Assembly (NCBI GenBank): GCA_964613665.1
Contig: CAZTIG010000002.1
Span: 1-64,000, forward strand
Direction: 5' to 3'
DNA length: 64,000 nucleotides
Origin: CAZQFV01 sp964613665
Lineage (GTDB): Bacteria; Chloroflexota; Chloroflexia; DTKN01
The notes under the pieces were generated by a model that was not told where the DNA came from, made no database searches, and worked only from the letters and a program-made list of their open reading frames with translations. The translations under genes were made by a program, and so were the position numbers. Positions 6,163 to 14,675 of the stretch are shown piece after piece; position 1 is the stretch's first letter, and the number at the start of each line of letters is the position of its first letter.

Positions 6163-8616
6163 ATGCAGAGCGAACTGCCCGCGGAAAGGCTGCGCCGGAG
6201 CTGCGATCCCCAGGTCCTGGCCTGCGACACCAGCCAGGAGATGCGTCCCCTGGAGGCGATCATTGGGCAAGAGCGGGCCCTGCGGGCCCTGCAGTTCGGC
6301 CTGGCGATCCAGGAGCATGGATTCAACATCTACGTCGCCGGCTACCCCGGCACGGGGCGCACGACCACGGTGGAGCGCTTCCTGGAGCAGGTGGCCCGGG
6401 GCAAGGCGGTGCCCGATGACTGGTGCTACGTGGCCCGGTTCGACGACCCCTACCGTCCGCGGGCGCTGCGCCTGCCGGCCGGCCAGGGAAGGGAGCTCCA
6501 GGCGGCCATCAGGAGGCTCTTGGAGCAGGTCCGCCAGGAGATCCCGCGGGCCTTTGAGGGCGAGGCCTACGCCGGCCGCCGCGACGGGACCGTCCGCCGG
6601 TTCCAGGCGCAGCGCGACGAGCTCATCGCCCGCCTCAACGCCAGTGCCCAGGAAAAGGGCTTTGTCATCCAGACCACCCAGGAGGGCTTCCTGACGATCC
6701 CGCTCAAGGACGGCAAGCCCTACACCGAGGAGGAGTTCGGGGCACTGCCCGCCGAGCAGCAGCAGGAGATCACCAAGCGGCGGGAAGAGGTACAGGAGCA
6801 GCTGCGGGTCACCCTCCGCCAGCTCCGCGCGCTGGACAAGAGCGCTGGCGAGGCGCTCCAGGAGCTGGATCGGCAGGAGGCCAGGCGCACCCTCGACCAG
6901 CTTCTCGAGGAGCCCCGCGAGCGCTTCGCCGGGCTGGCCGAGGTGCTATCCTACCTGGACGAGATGCAGGAAGACATCGTCCGCAACCTGGGGCAGTTCC
7001 GCGGGAGCCCCCAGGAGCAGCCTCCTGCCCTCTCCATGCTGGGGGGGCCGAACCTGGCCATGCGCAAGTACGAGGTCAACGTGCTGGTGGACAACTCCGG
7101 CCTGCGCGGGGCGCCGGTGGTCAGCGAACCGAACCCTACCTACAACGGCCTCTTCGGCCGGATGGAGAAGGAGTCGCAATTCGGCGCGCTCTACACCGAC
7201 TATACCCTCATCCGCCAGGGGTCCCTGCATCGGGCCAACGGCGGCTACCTGGTCCTGCCCGTGGAGGAGTTGCTGCGCAACCTCTTCTCCTGGGACAGCC
7301 TCAAGCGGGCCCTGCGCAACAGGCAGATCGCCATCGAGGAGGCCGGCGAGCGCCTGGGGTACATGACCACGAAGAGCCTGCAGCCGGACCCGATCCCGCT
7401 GGAGGTCAAGATCGTCCTGATCGGCTCGCCTGCACTCTACCAGCTCCTGCAGAGCGCAGACGAGGACTTTACCGAGCTCTTCCGTGTCAAGGCAGAGTTC
7501 GACACGCGCATGGACCGCACCGTGGAGAACATCCAGCACTATGCCTGCTTCGCCGCCGCGATCTGCCAGGAAAAGGGTATGAAGCACATGGACCGGTCGG
7601 GGCTGCTGCGACTCGTCGAGTACGGGTCACGCCTGGCCGACGACCAGGGGAAGCTTTCCACCCGCTTCGGCGAGCTGACCGGCGTGATCCGCGAGGCGAT
7701 CTTTTACGCGGTCCAGGACGACGCGCCGTTCGTCAGCGCGGCGCACGTCCGCAAGGCGATCGAGGAGAAGGTGTACCGCTCCAACCTTATCCACGAGCGG
7801 GTCCGGGAGCTGATCGCCCAGGGCACCATCCTGATCGACGTCGCCGGCCAGAAGGTCGGCCAGGTGAACGGCCTACGGGTGGTCGGCCTGGGCGACGTGA
7901 GCTTCGGCCAGCCCAGCCGCATCACCGCCAGCATCGGCCTGGGGCGCGAGGGTATCGTGGACATCGAGCGCGAGGCGCGCCTGGGGGGGCCCATCCACAG
8001 CAAGGGCGTGATGATCTTGTCCGGCTACCTGGCCGGGAAGTATGCGCACGACAAGCCCCTCAGCCTGTCGGCCCGGCTGGTCTTTGAGCAGAGCTACAGC
8101 GGCGTCGAAGGGGACTCGGCCTCGTCGGCGGAGCTCTACGCGCTCCTTTCCAACCTGGCCGATCTGCCGGTTCAGCAGGGCATCGCCGTCACCGGCTCGG
8201 TCAACCAGAAGGGCCAGGTCCAGGCCATCGGCGGTGTGAACGAGAAGATCGAGGGCTTTTTCGAGGTCTGCCAGGCGCTGGGCCTGACCGGGACGCAGGG
8301 GGTGATCATCCCCGCCAGCAACGCCCGCCACCTGATGCTCAAGGAGGAGGTCGTCGAGGCCGTCGCGGCCGGGCAGTTCCACATCTGGACCGTGGAGACG
8401 ATCGACGACGGCATGACCATCCTGACGGGGGTCGAGGCGGGCGAGCGGCGGGCCGACGGCACCTACAAGCGCGGGACGATCAACTACCGGGTGGACCGCC
8501 GCCTGCGGCAGATGGCCGAGGAACTCTCGCGCTTCGGCCGACCGGAAGGGGACAAGGGCAAGCCCGGCGCCGCGGCTGACGAGGCGAATCTGCAGGACCA
8601 CCAGGAAACGATCTGA
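6163..8616 (+). CDS. LonB-type (COG1067) ATP-dependent protease
   Basis: An 817-residue AAA+ protease. The ATG at 6163 follows an AAGGAGAAGGAG stretch. The P-loop GYPGTGRTT lies at about residues 59-67, and a coiled-coil, Glu/Gln-rich insertion follows. ANGGYLVLPVEELLRN is the usual Walker B region of this branch. The C-terminal Lon proteolytic domain has Ser652 (GDSAS) and Lys695 (NEKIEGF). Their 43-residue spacing equals that of the E. coli Lon Ser-Lys dyad. It lacks the Lon N-terminal substrate domain, as expected for the COG1067 branch. It should degrade damaged or regulatory proteins in the cytoplasm using ATP. The downstream gene is convergent. Confidence 0.9.
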   Translation: MQSELPAERLRRSCDPQVLACDTSQEMRPLEAIIGQERALRALQFGLAIQEHGFNIYVAGYPGTGRTTTVERFLEQVARGKAVPDDWCYVARFDDPYRPRALRLPAGQGRELQAAIRRLLEQVRQEIPRAFEGEAYAGRRDGTVRRFQAQRDELIARLNASAQEKGFVIQTTQEGFLTIPLKDGKPYTEEEFGALPAEQQQEITKRREEVQEQLRVTLRQLRALDKSAGEALQELDRQEARRTLDQLLEEPRERFAGLAEVLSYLDEMQEDIVRNLGQFRGSPQEQPPALSMLGGPNLAMRKYEVNVLVDNSGLRGAPVVSEPNPTYNGLFGRMEKESQFGALYTDYTLIRQGSLHRANGGYLVLPVEELLRNLFSWDSLKRALRNRQIAIEEAGERLGYMTTKSLQPDPIPLEVKIVLIGSPALYQLLQSADEDFTELFRVKAEFDTRMDRTVENIQHYACFAAAICQEKGMKHMDRSGLLRLVEYGSRLADDQGKLSTRFGELTGVIREAIFYAVQDDAPFVSAAHVRKAIEEKVYRSNLIHERVRELIAQGTILIDVAGQKVGQVNGLRVVGLGDVSFGQPSRITASIGLGREGIVDIEREARLGGPIHSKGVMILSGYLAGKYAHDKPLSLSARLVFEQSYSGVEGDSASSAELYALLSNLADLPVQQGIAVTGSVNQKGQVQAIGGVNEKIEGFFEVCQALGLTGTQGVIIPASNARHLMLKEEVVEAVAAGQFHIWTVETIDDGMTILTGVEAGERRADGTYKRGTINYRVDRRLRQMAEELSRFGRPEGDKGKPGAAADEANLQDHQETI

Positions 8617-8635
8617 AGGGATATCGCTCGGCCCC

Positions 8636-9919
8636 TCACGGCGCGCTGCCGTCGATCTCCTGCACGATCCGCTCCATCTGCCCCTGGGCCTCCGGCACGG
8701 CCGGGTCGAGGGGCATCCCCGGGGCGGTGACATTGTGGAGCAGGTTCTCCAGCGGATCCCAGAGGGCCTGCTCGCGCTGCGTGAGCGGCCGCGGCCGGCC
8801 GAGCTCGGCCTGGTGGGCAAAACCCGCCAGGAGAGGCGCGCTGGCCAGATCCATCTCCCGGGAGGTAGGGACCGCGGCGAGCTGGCCGGCCAGCACCTGC
8901 TGGACGGCCGGCCCGCCCAGAAAGCGCAGCACGTCCAGCGTCTCCTGCGGCCGGTCCGGCAGGCGGGCCGGATTCACCATGACCACGTGGTAGCCTACGT
9001 ACGGGGTCGGCCAGGCCTGCGTCTGATCGAGCATGGGCAGGGGCGCCACGCCCAGGCGGTCGCTCCCCAGGGCACGGACATAGTCGGGCAGGGCCCAGGA
9101 GCCGTTCACGAGCATGGCGACGGCTCGGTTCTTGAACAGGGCATCGGCCTGGTCGTAGGAGTCGCTGGCGACGACGCCGGGGGATCCGCGCACCTCCTGC
9201 AGCCAGGAGAGCCAGGCGCGGCCCTCGGCCGTATCGAGGGCCGGGCGCCCCTCGTCGTCCAGCAGCCGGCCGCCAAAGGCATAGAGGTAGCCCACCGTGT
9301 TGTAGAAGGTGAGGGGAAAGGCCAGGCCGGCCTGGTCCGGCCCCGGCCAGATCGCCGCCAGGGAGAGCAGGGCCGTGGTGCTCGTGGGAGGCTCGCCGAC
9401 ATAGTCGCGATTGTAGTAGAGGGCCACCGTCTCGGCGGAGAAGGGCACGCCGTAGCGGCGGCCGCCGTCGCTGATCCCGTCCAGGGCCCAGGGGAAGAAC
9501 TGCTCCCAGTACTCGGTTTCGAGCAGGTCGTCCAGCGGGGCAATGGCCTGCTGGTCGGCCAGCGGGCCGATCCAGTGGCTCCGCCCGACCAGCAGGTCGG
9601 GGCCCTCGGCGACCAGCACCGCCTCGGCGTAGTCGGACAGGATCGTCTCCAGCGCCACCCGCCGCAGGCGCACCGTGACGCCGGGGTGCTCCTGCTGGTA
9701 GCCGGCCAGGAGGCCGCGCACGAGGCCTTCCTCGGTGCTCTCCCAGCTGTGCCACACCGTGACGACGGTCGTGCGCGGCGGCGTCGCCGTCGGCGGCGGG
9801 ACCGGTGAGGCCGGCGGCAGCGATGGCGGGACGGTGGTCGAGGGGCCACAGCCGGCCAACAGGAGCAGACCGGCCAGGAAGAGGCCCCCGATGGGCGACG
9901 AGCGGCGACGATTGTCCAT
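8636..9919 (-). CDS. ABC-type extracellular solute-binding lipoprotein (family 1)
   Basis: A 427-residue protein with lipobox LLLLAGC near residue 24, then a Pro/Thr-rich linker (PPTATPPRT type). The mature part has the family 1 (sugar-type) binding-protein pattern: TVVTVWHSWESTEE, LVRGLLAGYQQEHPGVTVRL, the GPDLLVG segment, the YNRDY segment, and the hinge around AVAMLVNGSWALPDYV. It would capture a carbohydrate-like solute outside the membrane for an ABC importer, but no permease or ATPase gene is nearby, so it is an orphan here. There is no Shine-Dalgarno sequence; the promoter places the transcript start essentially at the ATG. Confidence 0.85.
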   Translation of the reverse strand: MDNRRRSSPIGGLFLAGLLLLAGCGPSTTVPPSLPPASPVPPPTATPPRTTVVTVWHSWESTEEGLVRGLLAGYQQEHPGVTVRLRRVALETILSDYAEAVLVAEGPDLLVGRSHWIGPLADQQAIAPLDDLLETEYWEQFFPWALDGISDGGRRYGVPFSAETVALYYNRDYVGEPPTSTTALLSLAAIWPGPDQAGLAFPLTFYNTVGYLYAFGGRLLDDEGRPALDTAEGRAWLSWLQEVRGSPGVVASDSYDQADALFKNRAVAMLVNGSWALPDYVRALGSDRLGVAPLPMLDQTQAWPTPYVGYHVVMVNPARLPDRPQETLDVLRFLGGPAVQQVLAGQLAAVPTSREMDLASAPLLAGFAHQAELGRPRPLTQREQALWDPLENLLHNVTAPGMPLDPAVPEAQGQMERIVQEIDGSAP

Positions 9920-9925
9920 GGCCCT

Positions 9926-9954
9926 ATCTTAGCCCAGGCCGGGGCAGATGTCAA
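9926..9954 (-). promoter_or_regulatory. Promoter giving a predicted leaderless mRNA
   Basis: On the minus strand TTGACA (9954-9949), 17 bp, TAAGAT (9931-9926). The ATG of the solute-binding lipoprotein (9919-9917) begins only 6 nt after the -10 box, so transcription should start at or within a base or two of the start codon. The -35 box borders the target duplication of mobile element copy B. Confidence 0.65.
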
Positions 9955-9962
9955 ATGAGACG

Positions 9963-10127
9963 CACGGCGATATCAAGGTCGCGCCGATGCACAGCGGATG
10001 GCAAGTGCCCGGCCAGCGTACAGCGCGGCATGGCCGTACCATTGCCGTGTCCCGGGATGTGCGGCGTCGTGCCGTTGCCTGAGCCGGGCACTTGCCGGTC
10101 AAGGCCGGCGGCTTTGGTACGGCCGTG
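9963..10127 (-). mobile_element. Miniature inverted-repeat element, copy B (165 bp)
   Basis: Inverted relative to copy A at 297-461, with 5 substitutions in 165 bp. It is flanked by a perfect 9-bp direct repeat AATGAGACG (9954-9962 and 10128-10136), different from the duplication at copy A, as expected for independent insertions. Both duplications begin with CG when read in the element's orientation. Like copy A, it lies between two divergent promoters. Confidence 0.85.
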
Positions 10128-10144
10128 AATGAGACGGCTGTTAC

Positions 10145-10173
10145 TGGACAAAGACAGGGGTCGGTTGTATAAT
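10145..10173 (+). promoter_or_regulatory. Promoter of the fumarase-Hdr operon
   Basis: TGGACA (10145-10150), 17 bp, TATAAT (10168-10173). Predicted start near 10180 and a leader of about 220 nt before the first gene. Confidence 0.65.
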
Positions 10174-10269
10174 AGGGCCACTCGTGACGATCCGCTCGAT
10201 TCCGTTCGGACAAAGGGGTCCGCATGGATTTGTGCCACAGCATTTCGGCCCGACGGGGCATAGGGCGCC

Positions 10270-10311
10270 GGCACACCCGGAGAACACTTCTGGGAAACGG
10301 TGTCCCTTTTT
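10270..10311 (+). promoter_or_regulatory. Possible attenuator hairpin in the Hdr operon leader
   Basis: GGCACACC (10270-10277) can pair with GGTGTCCC (10299-10306) with one mismatch, and five T residues follow directly (10307-10311). The position in the leader, between promoter and first gene, would suit conditional termination. The stem is short and the loop is 21 nt, so this is tentative. Confidence 0.35.
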
Positions 10312-10402
10312 GCACTCTCCGGAACCCGGGCCAGTATCCCCACCGTACCGGCAGGGTCGTCGCTGGGCCACTTACCGAAAGCCTGATCGCGAGGAGGGTT
10401 CG

Positions 10403-11248
10403 ATGCGAGAACTGCCAGCAAGCCGGGTGAGCGAGACGGTAGCCCGCCTGGCCATGGAGGCCAACTACGACCTAGGCAGCGACGTCGCTACTGCCCTGGA
10501 GCGGGCTCTGGCCCAGGAAGAGTCGGAGACGGGGCGCGGCGTGCTGCAGCAGATTCTGGAGAACGCGCGCATCGCCCGCGAGGATGCCATGCCCATCTGC
10601 CAGGACTGCGGCCTGGCCGTCGTCTTTCTCGACCTGGGACAGGACCTGCGCATCGTCGGTGGCGACCTCTACGAGGCGGTGAACGAGGGGGTCCGCCGCG
10701 GCTACCAGGAAGGCTACCTGCGCAAGTCGGTGGTGCGGCAGCCCTTCTCGGCACGGGTGAACACCGGCGACAACACCCCGGCGATCATCCACACGCGCAT
10801 CGTCCCGGGAGAGGAGCTGCACATCACGGTGGCCCCCAAGGGCGGGGGCAGCGAGAACATGAGCCGCCTGGGCATGCTCACCCCGGCGGCGGGCCGCCAG
10901 GGCGTGGTCGACTTTGTGCTAAAGGCCGTGGACGAGGCCGGGGCCAATCCCTGCCCACCGATCATCGTCGGCCTGGGCATCGGGGGCACCTTCGAGCGCG
11001 CGGCCTACCTGTCCAAGCATGCGCTCCTGCGCGAGGTGGGCACCCCCAACCCGGACGCCGAGCTGGACGAGCTGGAGCGCGAGCTGCTGCTGCGGATCAA
11101 CCGCCTGGGGATCGGCCCGCAGGGCTTCGGCGGGCGTACCACGGCACTGGCCGTGCACGCCGAGGCCGAGCCCTGCCACATCGCCAGCATGCCGGTCGCG
11201 GTCAACATCCAGTGTCACGCCGCCAGGCACAAGGAAGCGACGCTCTAG
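10403..11248 (+). CDS. Class I fumarate hydratase, alpha subunit
   Basis: A 281-residue protein; the ATG follows GAGGAGG. It matches the N-terminal (TtdA/FumA-alpha) half of the oxygen-sensitive [4Fe-4S] fumarases, which interconvert fumarate and malate. Visible signatures are ICQDCGLAVVF (Cys66/Cys69), NTGDNTPAIIHTRIVPG, APKGGGSENMSRLGML, NPCPPIIVGLGIGG (Cys184) and NIQCHAARH (Cys271). Cys184, Cys271 and one of the first two are probably the cluster ligands. The beta subunit gene follows. A tartrate dehydratase is the alternative, but the context (fumarate-reductase-like genes at the end of the same run) favours fumarase. Confidence 0.93.
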   Translation: MRELPASRVSETVARLAMEANYDLGSDVATALERALAQEESETGRGVLQQILENARIAREDAMPICQDCGLAVVFLDLGQDLRIVGGDLYEAVNEGVRRGYQEGYLRKSVVRQPFSARVNTGDNTPAIIHTRIVPGEELHITVAPKGGGSENMSRLGMLTPAAGRQGVVDFVLKAVDEAGANPCPPIIVGLGIGGTFERAAYLSKHALLREVGTPNPDAELDELERELLLRINRLGIGPQGFGGRTTALAVHAEAEPCHIASMPVAVNIQCHAARHKEATL

Positions 11249-11336
11249 CCCCCGGTCGCCTTGTCCCCTGTCACACCGTCCTTCCTACCGGGGAGACGAC
11301 GCGACCGGGAGACGAGGCCCAGACAAGGAGAGCCTC

Positions 11337-11885
11337 ATGAAAGAGATACACACCCCGCTCACCGACGAGGTCGTTGCCGGTCTGCATGCTGGGGACCCGG
11401 TGCTGATTACAGGAACGATCTATGTCGGCCGCGACGCCGCGCACAAGCGGCTGGTGGCACTGCTCGAGCAGGGCCAGGCGCTACCCTTTGACCCGCGCGG
11501 CCAGGTAATCTACTATATGGGGCCGGCCCCGGCCAAGCCCGGGCACGTCTCCGGGTCGGCCGGCCCGACGACCAGTGGGCGCATGGACCCCTACACCCCG
11601 GCCATGCTCAAGGCCGGGCTCAAGGGCATGATCGGCAAGGGCAATCGCTCCGCCGCCGTGCGCCAGGCGATCCAGGAGCACAAGGCCGTGTACCTGGCCG
11701 CCATCGGCGGCGCCGGCGCGCTCATCGCCAGGTCCATCGTCGCGCAGGAAGTCATCGCCTACCCCGAGCTGGGGGCCGAGGCGCTGCTGCGGCTGCAGGT
11801 CCAGCGGTTCCCGGCCATCGTCGTCAACGACATTTACGGCGGCGACGCGTACGAGGACGGGAAAAAGGCCTACCGGGTGCAGTGA
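11337..11885 (+). CDS. Class I fumarate hydratase, beta subunit
   Basis: A 182-residue protein of the TtdB/FumA-beta type. The ATG follows AAGGAG. Family stretches are GDPVLITGTIYVGRDAAHKRL, YYMGPAPAKPG, GSAGPTTSGRMDPYTP, GMIGKGNRS and YLAAIGGAGAL. The KG/S/T/R residues in GSAGPTTSGRMD and GKG bind the dicarboxylate in this family. With the preceding gene it completes a split two-subunit fumarase. It is spaced 88 nt after the alpha gene and followed by hdrC in the same direction. Confidence 0.93.
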   Translation: MKEIHTPLTDEVVAGLHAGDPVLITGTIYVGRDAAHKRLVALLEQGQALPFDPRGQVIYYMGPAPAKPGHVSGSAGPTTSGRMDPYTPAMLKAGLKGMIGKGNRSAAVRQAIQEHKAVYLAAIGGAGALIARSIVAQEVIAYPELGAEALLRLQVQRFPAIVVNDIYGGDAYEDGKKAYRVQ

Positions 11886-11973
11886 CCCCCACCGCGTGCT
11901 GTGTCCTGTGACGGCAACCGAGCGGCCTGTCGTCCCCGGGCCAGGTCCGGGAAGAGCAAGGAGGCACTCCCGT

Positions 11974-12381
11974 ATGCGCATCTCCCTGAACAAATCGGCG
12001 GTCCACAGCGAACTGCTCCGGCGTGTGGAGGAGCTGAGCGGGCAGGAGGTCATGGCCTGCTACCAGTGCGGCAACTGCTCGGCCGGCTGCCCGGCCGCCG
12101 GGGCCATGGACCTGCTCCCCAACCAGATCATCCGCCTGCTGCAGCTCGGGTGCGTCGAGGAGGCCCTCGGCGCGCGGGCCATCTGGTACTGCGCCACCTG
12201 CCTGCAGTGCGAGGCGCGTTGTCCCAAGGGCATCGATCTCTCCCGGCTGACCGAGGCGCTGCGCACCCTGGCCCTGGAAAAGGGCATCGAGCACGTCGAC
12301 CCCCAGGAGCTCTCGGCCGAGGCGCTGGCCGAGCTGCCGCAGCAGGCGGTGATCGGCGGATTCCGCAAGTACCGCATCTGA
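11974..12381 (+). CDS. hdrC: HdrC-like iron-sulfur subunit
   Basis: A 135-residue protein; the ATG follows AAGGAGG. It has two [4Fe-4S] motifs of the CX2CX2CX3CP type: Cys29/32/35/39 and Cys73/76/79/83. Length and layout match the C subunit of heterodisulfide reductase, which relays electrons from HdrA to HdrB. Methanogen HdrBC reduces CoM-CoB disulfide. Bacteria lack that substrate, so the electron acceptor here is unknown. The gene starts the hdrC-hdrB-hdrA block directly behind the fumarase pair. Confidence 0.9.
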   Translation: MRISLNKSAVHSELLRRVEELSGQEVMACYQCGNCSAGCPAAGAMDLLPNQIIRLLQLGCVEEALGARAIWYCATCLQCEARCPKGIDLSRLTEALRTLALEKGIEHVDPQELSAEALAELPQQAVIGGFRKYRI

Positions 12382-12401
12382 GTGGCCATCAGGAGACCGT
12401 C

Positions 12402-13286
12402 ATGGAAATCGCCTACTTCCCCGGGTGCACGCTCAGCACCAAGGCCAAGGGACTGGATCGGTCGGCGCGGGACGCCGCCCGGGCGTTGGGGATCGAGCTG
12501 CGCGAGCTGCCCGACTGGAACTGCTGTGGGGCTGCCTTCCCCCTGACCAACGATGATCTGCGCCTGGCGGGGGCGGTGCGCAACCTGGTCGGCGCGGCCG
12601 GGATGGGCCAGGACCGGCTGCTGGCGCTCTGCTCGACTTGCTATAACGTCACCAAGCGGGCCAACCGGGTCATGCGCGAGGACGCTGCCCGGCGCGACCG
12701 CGTCAACTTCTTCATCGAGGCCGAGTACGACGGCCGGGTAGAGGTCGTGCACCTGCTCGACCTGCTGCGCGATGCGGTCGGCTTTGAGGCGCTGCGCCAG
12801 CGCCTGGTCCACCCGTTGGAGGGACTCAAGCTGGCGGCCTACTACGGCTGCTTCCTGCTGCGGCCGGCCGACGAGATCGCCCTGGACGACCCCGAGAGGC
12901 CCCACATCTTCGAGGATTTCATCGGCGCGCTGGGGGCAGAGCCGGTCCACTATGCCCACCGCGGCGAGTGCTGCGGCTCGTACCTGGCGGTTGGCGCGCC
13001 CGACGTGGCCATGGAGGCTTCCTACCGCATCCTGAACGCGGCCCGCCTGGCCGGAGCCGACGCCATCGTCACCAGTTGCCCGCTGTGCCACTATAACCTG
13101 GACCGGCCGCAGCGCGAGATGACCGTGCGCTACGGCGGCTTCCGGCCCATGCCGGTCTTTTACATCACCCAGATCCTGGGCGTGGCCCTGGGTCTGGACG
13201 CGAGCGAGTTCGGCCTGGAGCGGCACCATGTCGACCCGCGACCTCTGCTGGAGCGGCTGCCGGCGGCGGTCGCTGTGGAGGCATGA
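12402..13286 (+). CDS. hdrB: HdrB-like CCG-domain subunit
   Basis: A 294-residue protein; the ATG follows AGGAGA. It contains two complete cysteine-rich CCG motifs. The first is Cys9, Cys41-Cys42, Cys77 and Cys80; the second is Cys150, Cys190-Cys191, Cys226 and Cys229. In HdrB both motifs bind noncubane [4Fe-4S] clusters, where disulfide reduction occurs. All ligands are present, so a catalytic terminal-reductase role is plausible. In TfrB-type fumarate reductases this CCG part is fused to the iron-sulfur subunit; here it is a separate protein, and the later TfrB-like gene lacks it. Confidence 0.93.
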   Translation: MEIAYFPGCTLSTKAKGLDRSARDAARALGIELRELPDWNCCGAAFPLTNDDLRLAGAVRNLVGAAGMGQDRLLALCSTCYNVTKRANRVMREDAARRDRVNFFIEAEYDGRVEVVHLLDLLRDAVGFEALRQRLVHPLEGLKLAAYYGCFLLRPADEIALDDPERPHIFEDFIGALGAEPVHYAHRGECCGSYLAVGAPDVAMEASYRILNAARLAGADAIVTSCPLCHYNLDRPQREMTVRYGGFRPMPVFYITQILGVALGLDASEFGLERHHVDPRPLLERLPAAVAVEA

Positions 13287-13313
13287 TCGCCGGGGCAGGT
13301 GAAAAGGACAACC

Positions 13314-14654
13314 ATGGACCCACAGACAGGCATCCCCCGCGCCCTGATCATCGGCGCCGGCATCGCCGGCATGCAGGCCGCCCTGGACATCGCCAACGCC
13401 GGCTTCGAGGTCGTCCTGGTCGAACGCAAGCCCTCCATCGGGGGGCACATGCTGCAGCTCTCGGAGACCTTTCCCACGCTGGACTGCGCCCAGTGCATCC
13501 TGACCCCACGCACCGTCGAGGTGGGGCAGCACGCCCGCATCCGCTTGCACACCTACTCCGAAGTCGTCGCCGTGGAGGGCGAGGCCGGGCGCTTCCGCGT
13601 GCGCATCCGGCGCAGGCCGGCGTACGTCAACTGGGAGCTCTGCACCGGGTGCGGCCTGTGCCAGGAAAAGTGCCCGGCCAAGGCCTCGTCGGAGTTCGAG
13701 GAGCAGGTCGGCCTGCGCAAGGCGATCTACACCCTCTCGCCCCAGGCCGTGCCGAAGAAGCCGGTCATCGACCGCGATTCGTGCATCTACTTCCTGCGCG
13801 GCAAGTGCCGGGCCTGCGAGAAGCTCTGCCCCACCCAGGCGATCGACTTTGAGCAGCAGGAGACGTTCGTCGAGGAAGAGGTCGGGGCCATCGTCGTCGC
13901 CAGTGGGTTCGACCTCTACCCCCCGCCGGAGATCGGCGAGTACGGGGCCGGCCAGATCGCCGACGTCCTGACCGGGATGCAGTTCGAGCGCCTCCTCTCC
14001 GCCTCCGGGCCCACCGCCGGCAAGGTGCTGCGCCCCTCCGACGGCAAGGAACCCAAGGAGGTCGTCTTTGTCCAGTGCGTCCGCTCGCGCGACCCCGAGC
14101 GCGGCGTGCCCTACTGCTCGCGCCTGTGCTGCATGTACACGGCCAAGCACGCCATGCTCTACAAGCACCGCGTCCACGACGGCCAGGCCTATGTCTTTTA
14201 CATCGACATCCGCTCGGCCGGGAAGAACTATGAGGAGTTCGTCCAGCGGGCCATGGAGGAGGACGACGTCCTCTACATCCGCGGCAAGGTCGCGCGCGTC
14301 TTTCGGCAGGACGGCAAGGTCGTCGTCTGGGGCTCGGACACGCTGACCGGGAAACCGGTGGAGGTGGCCGCCGACATGGTCGTGCTGGCCACGGCCATGG
14401 TGCCCGACCCCGGGAACCGGGAGCTGGCGCGGACACTGGGGGTCGCCGTGGACGAGAACGGCTTCTTCCGCGAGGCCGAGGACAACCTGCGCCCGATGGA
14501 GACGACCCGACCGGGCATCTTCCTGGCCGGCACGGCGCAGTCGCCGAAGGACATTCCCGACAGCGTCGCCCAGGCCAGCGGGGCTGCGGCCAAGGTGCTG
14601 ACCCTCTTCCAGAGATGGACCAGGGAAAGCGGAGCGCCCGCGGCGACCCGCTGA
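13314..14654 (+). CDS. hdrA: HdrA-like FAD/iron-sulfur subunit (short form)
   Basis: A 446-residue protein. ATG 13314 is preceded by AAGGA at 5 nt; an upstream in-frame GTG (13299) is less likely. It has the FAD dinucleotide fold GAGIAGMQAALDIANAGF, the HdrA active-site region SETFPTLDCAQCILTPRT, an inserted ferredoxin motif CTGCGLCQEKCP (from about residue 110), a further Cys cluster (CRACEKLCP), and the conserved CVRSRDPERGVPYCSRLCCMYTAKHA. HdrA is the flavin-based bifurcating unit of heterodisulfide reductase. This form lacks the N-terminal HdrA domain and the C-terminal ferredoxin that the next gene has. The two may act as a pair. Confidence 0.92.
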   Translation: MDPQTGIPRALIIGAGIAGMQAALDIANAGFEVVLVERKPSIGGHMLQLSETFPTLDCAQCILTPRTVEVGQHARIRLHTYSEVVAVEGEAGRFRVRIRRRPAYVNWELCTGCGLCQEKCPAKASSEFEEQVGLRKAIYTLSPQAVPKKPVIDRDSCIYFLRGKCRACEKLCPTQAIDFEQQETFVEEEVGAIVVASGFDLYPPPEIGEYGAGQIADVLTGMQFERLLSASGPTAGKVLRPSDGKEPKEVVFVQCVRSRDPERGVPYCSRLCCMYTAKHAMLYKHRVHDGQAYVFYIDIRSAGKNYEEFVQRAMEEDDVLYIRGKVARVFRQDGKVVVWGSDTLTGKPVEVAADMVVLATAMVPDPGNRELARTLGVAVDENGFFREAEDNLRPMETTRPGIFLAGTAQSPKDIPDSVAQASGAAAKVLTLFQRWTRESGAPAATR

Positions 14655-14675
14655 TCGCTACCATCGGAGGAACGG

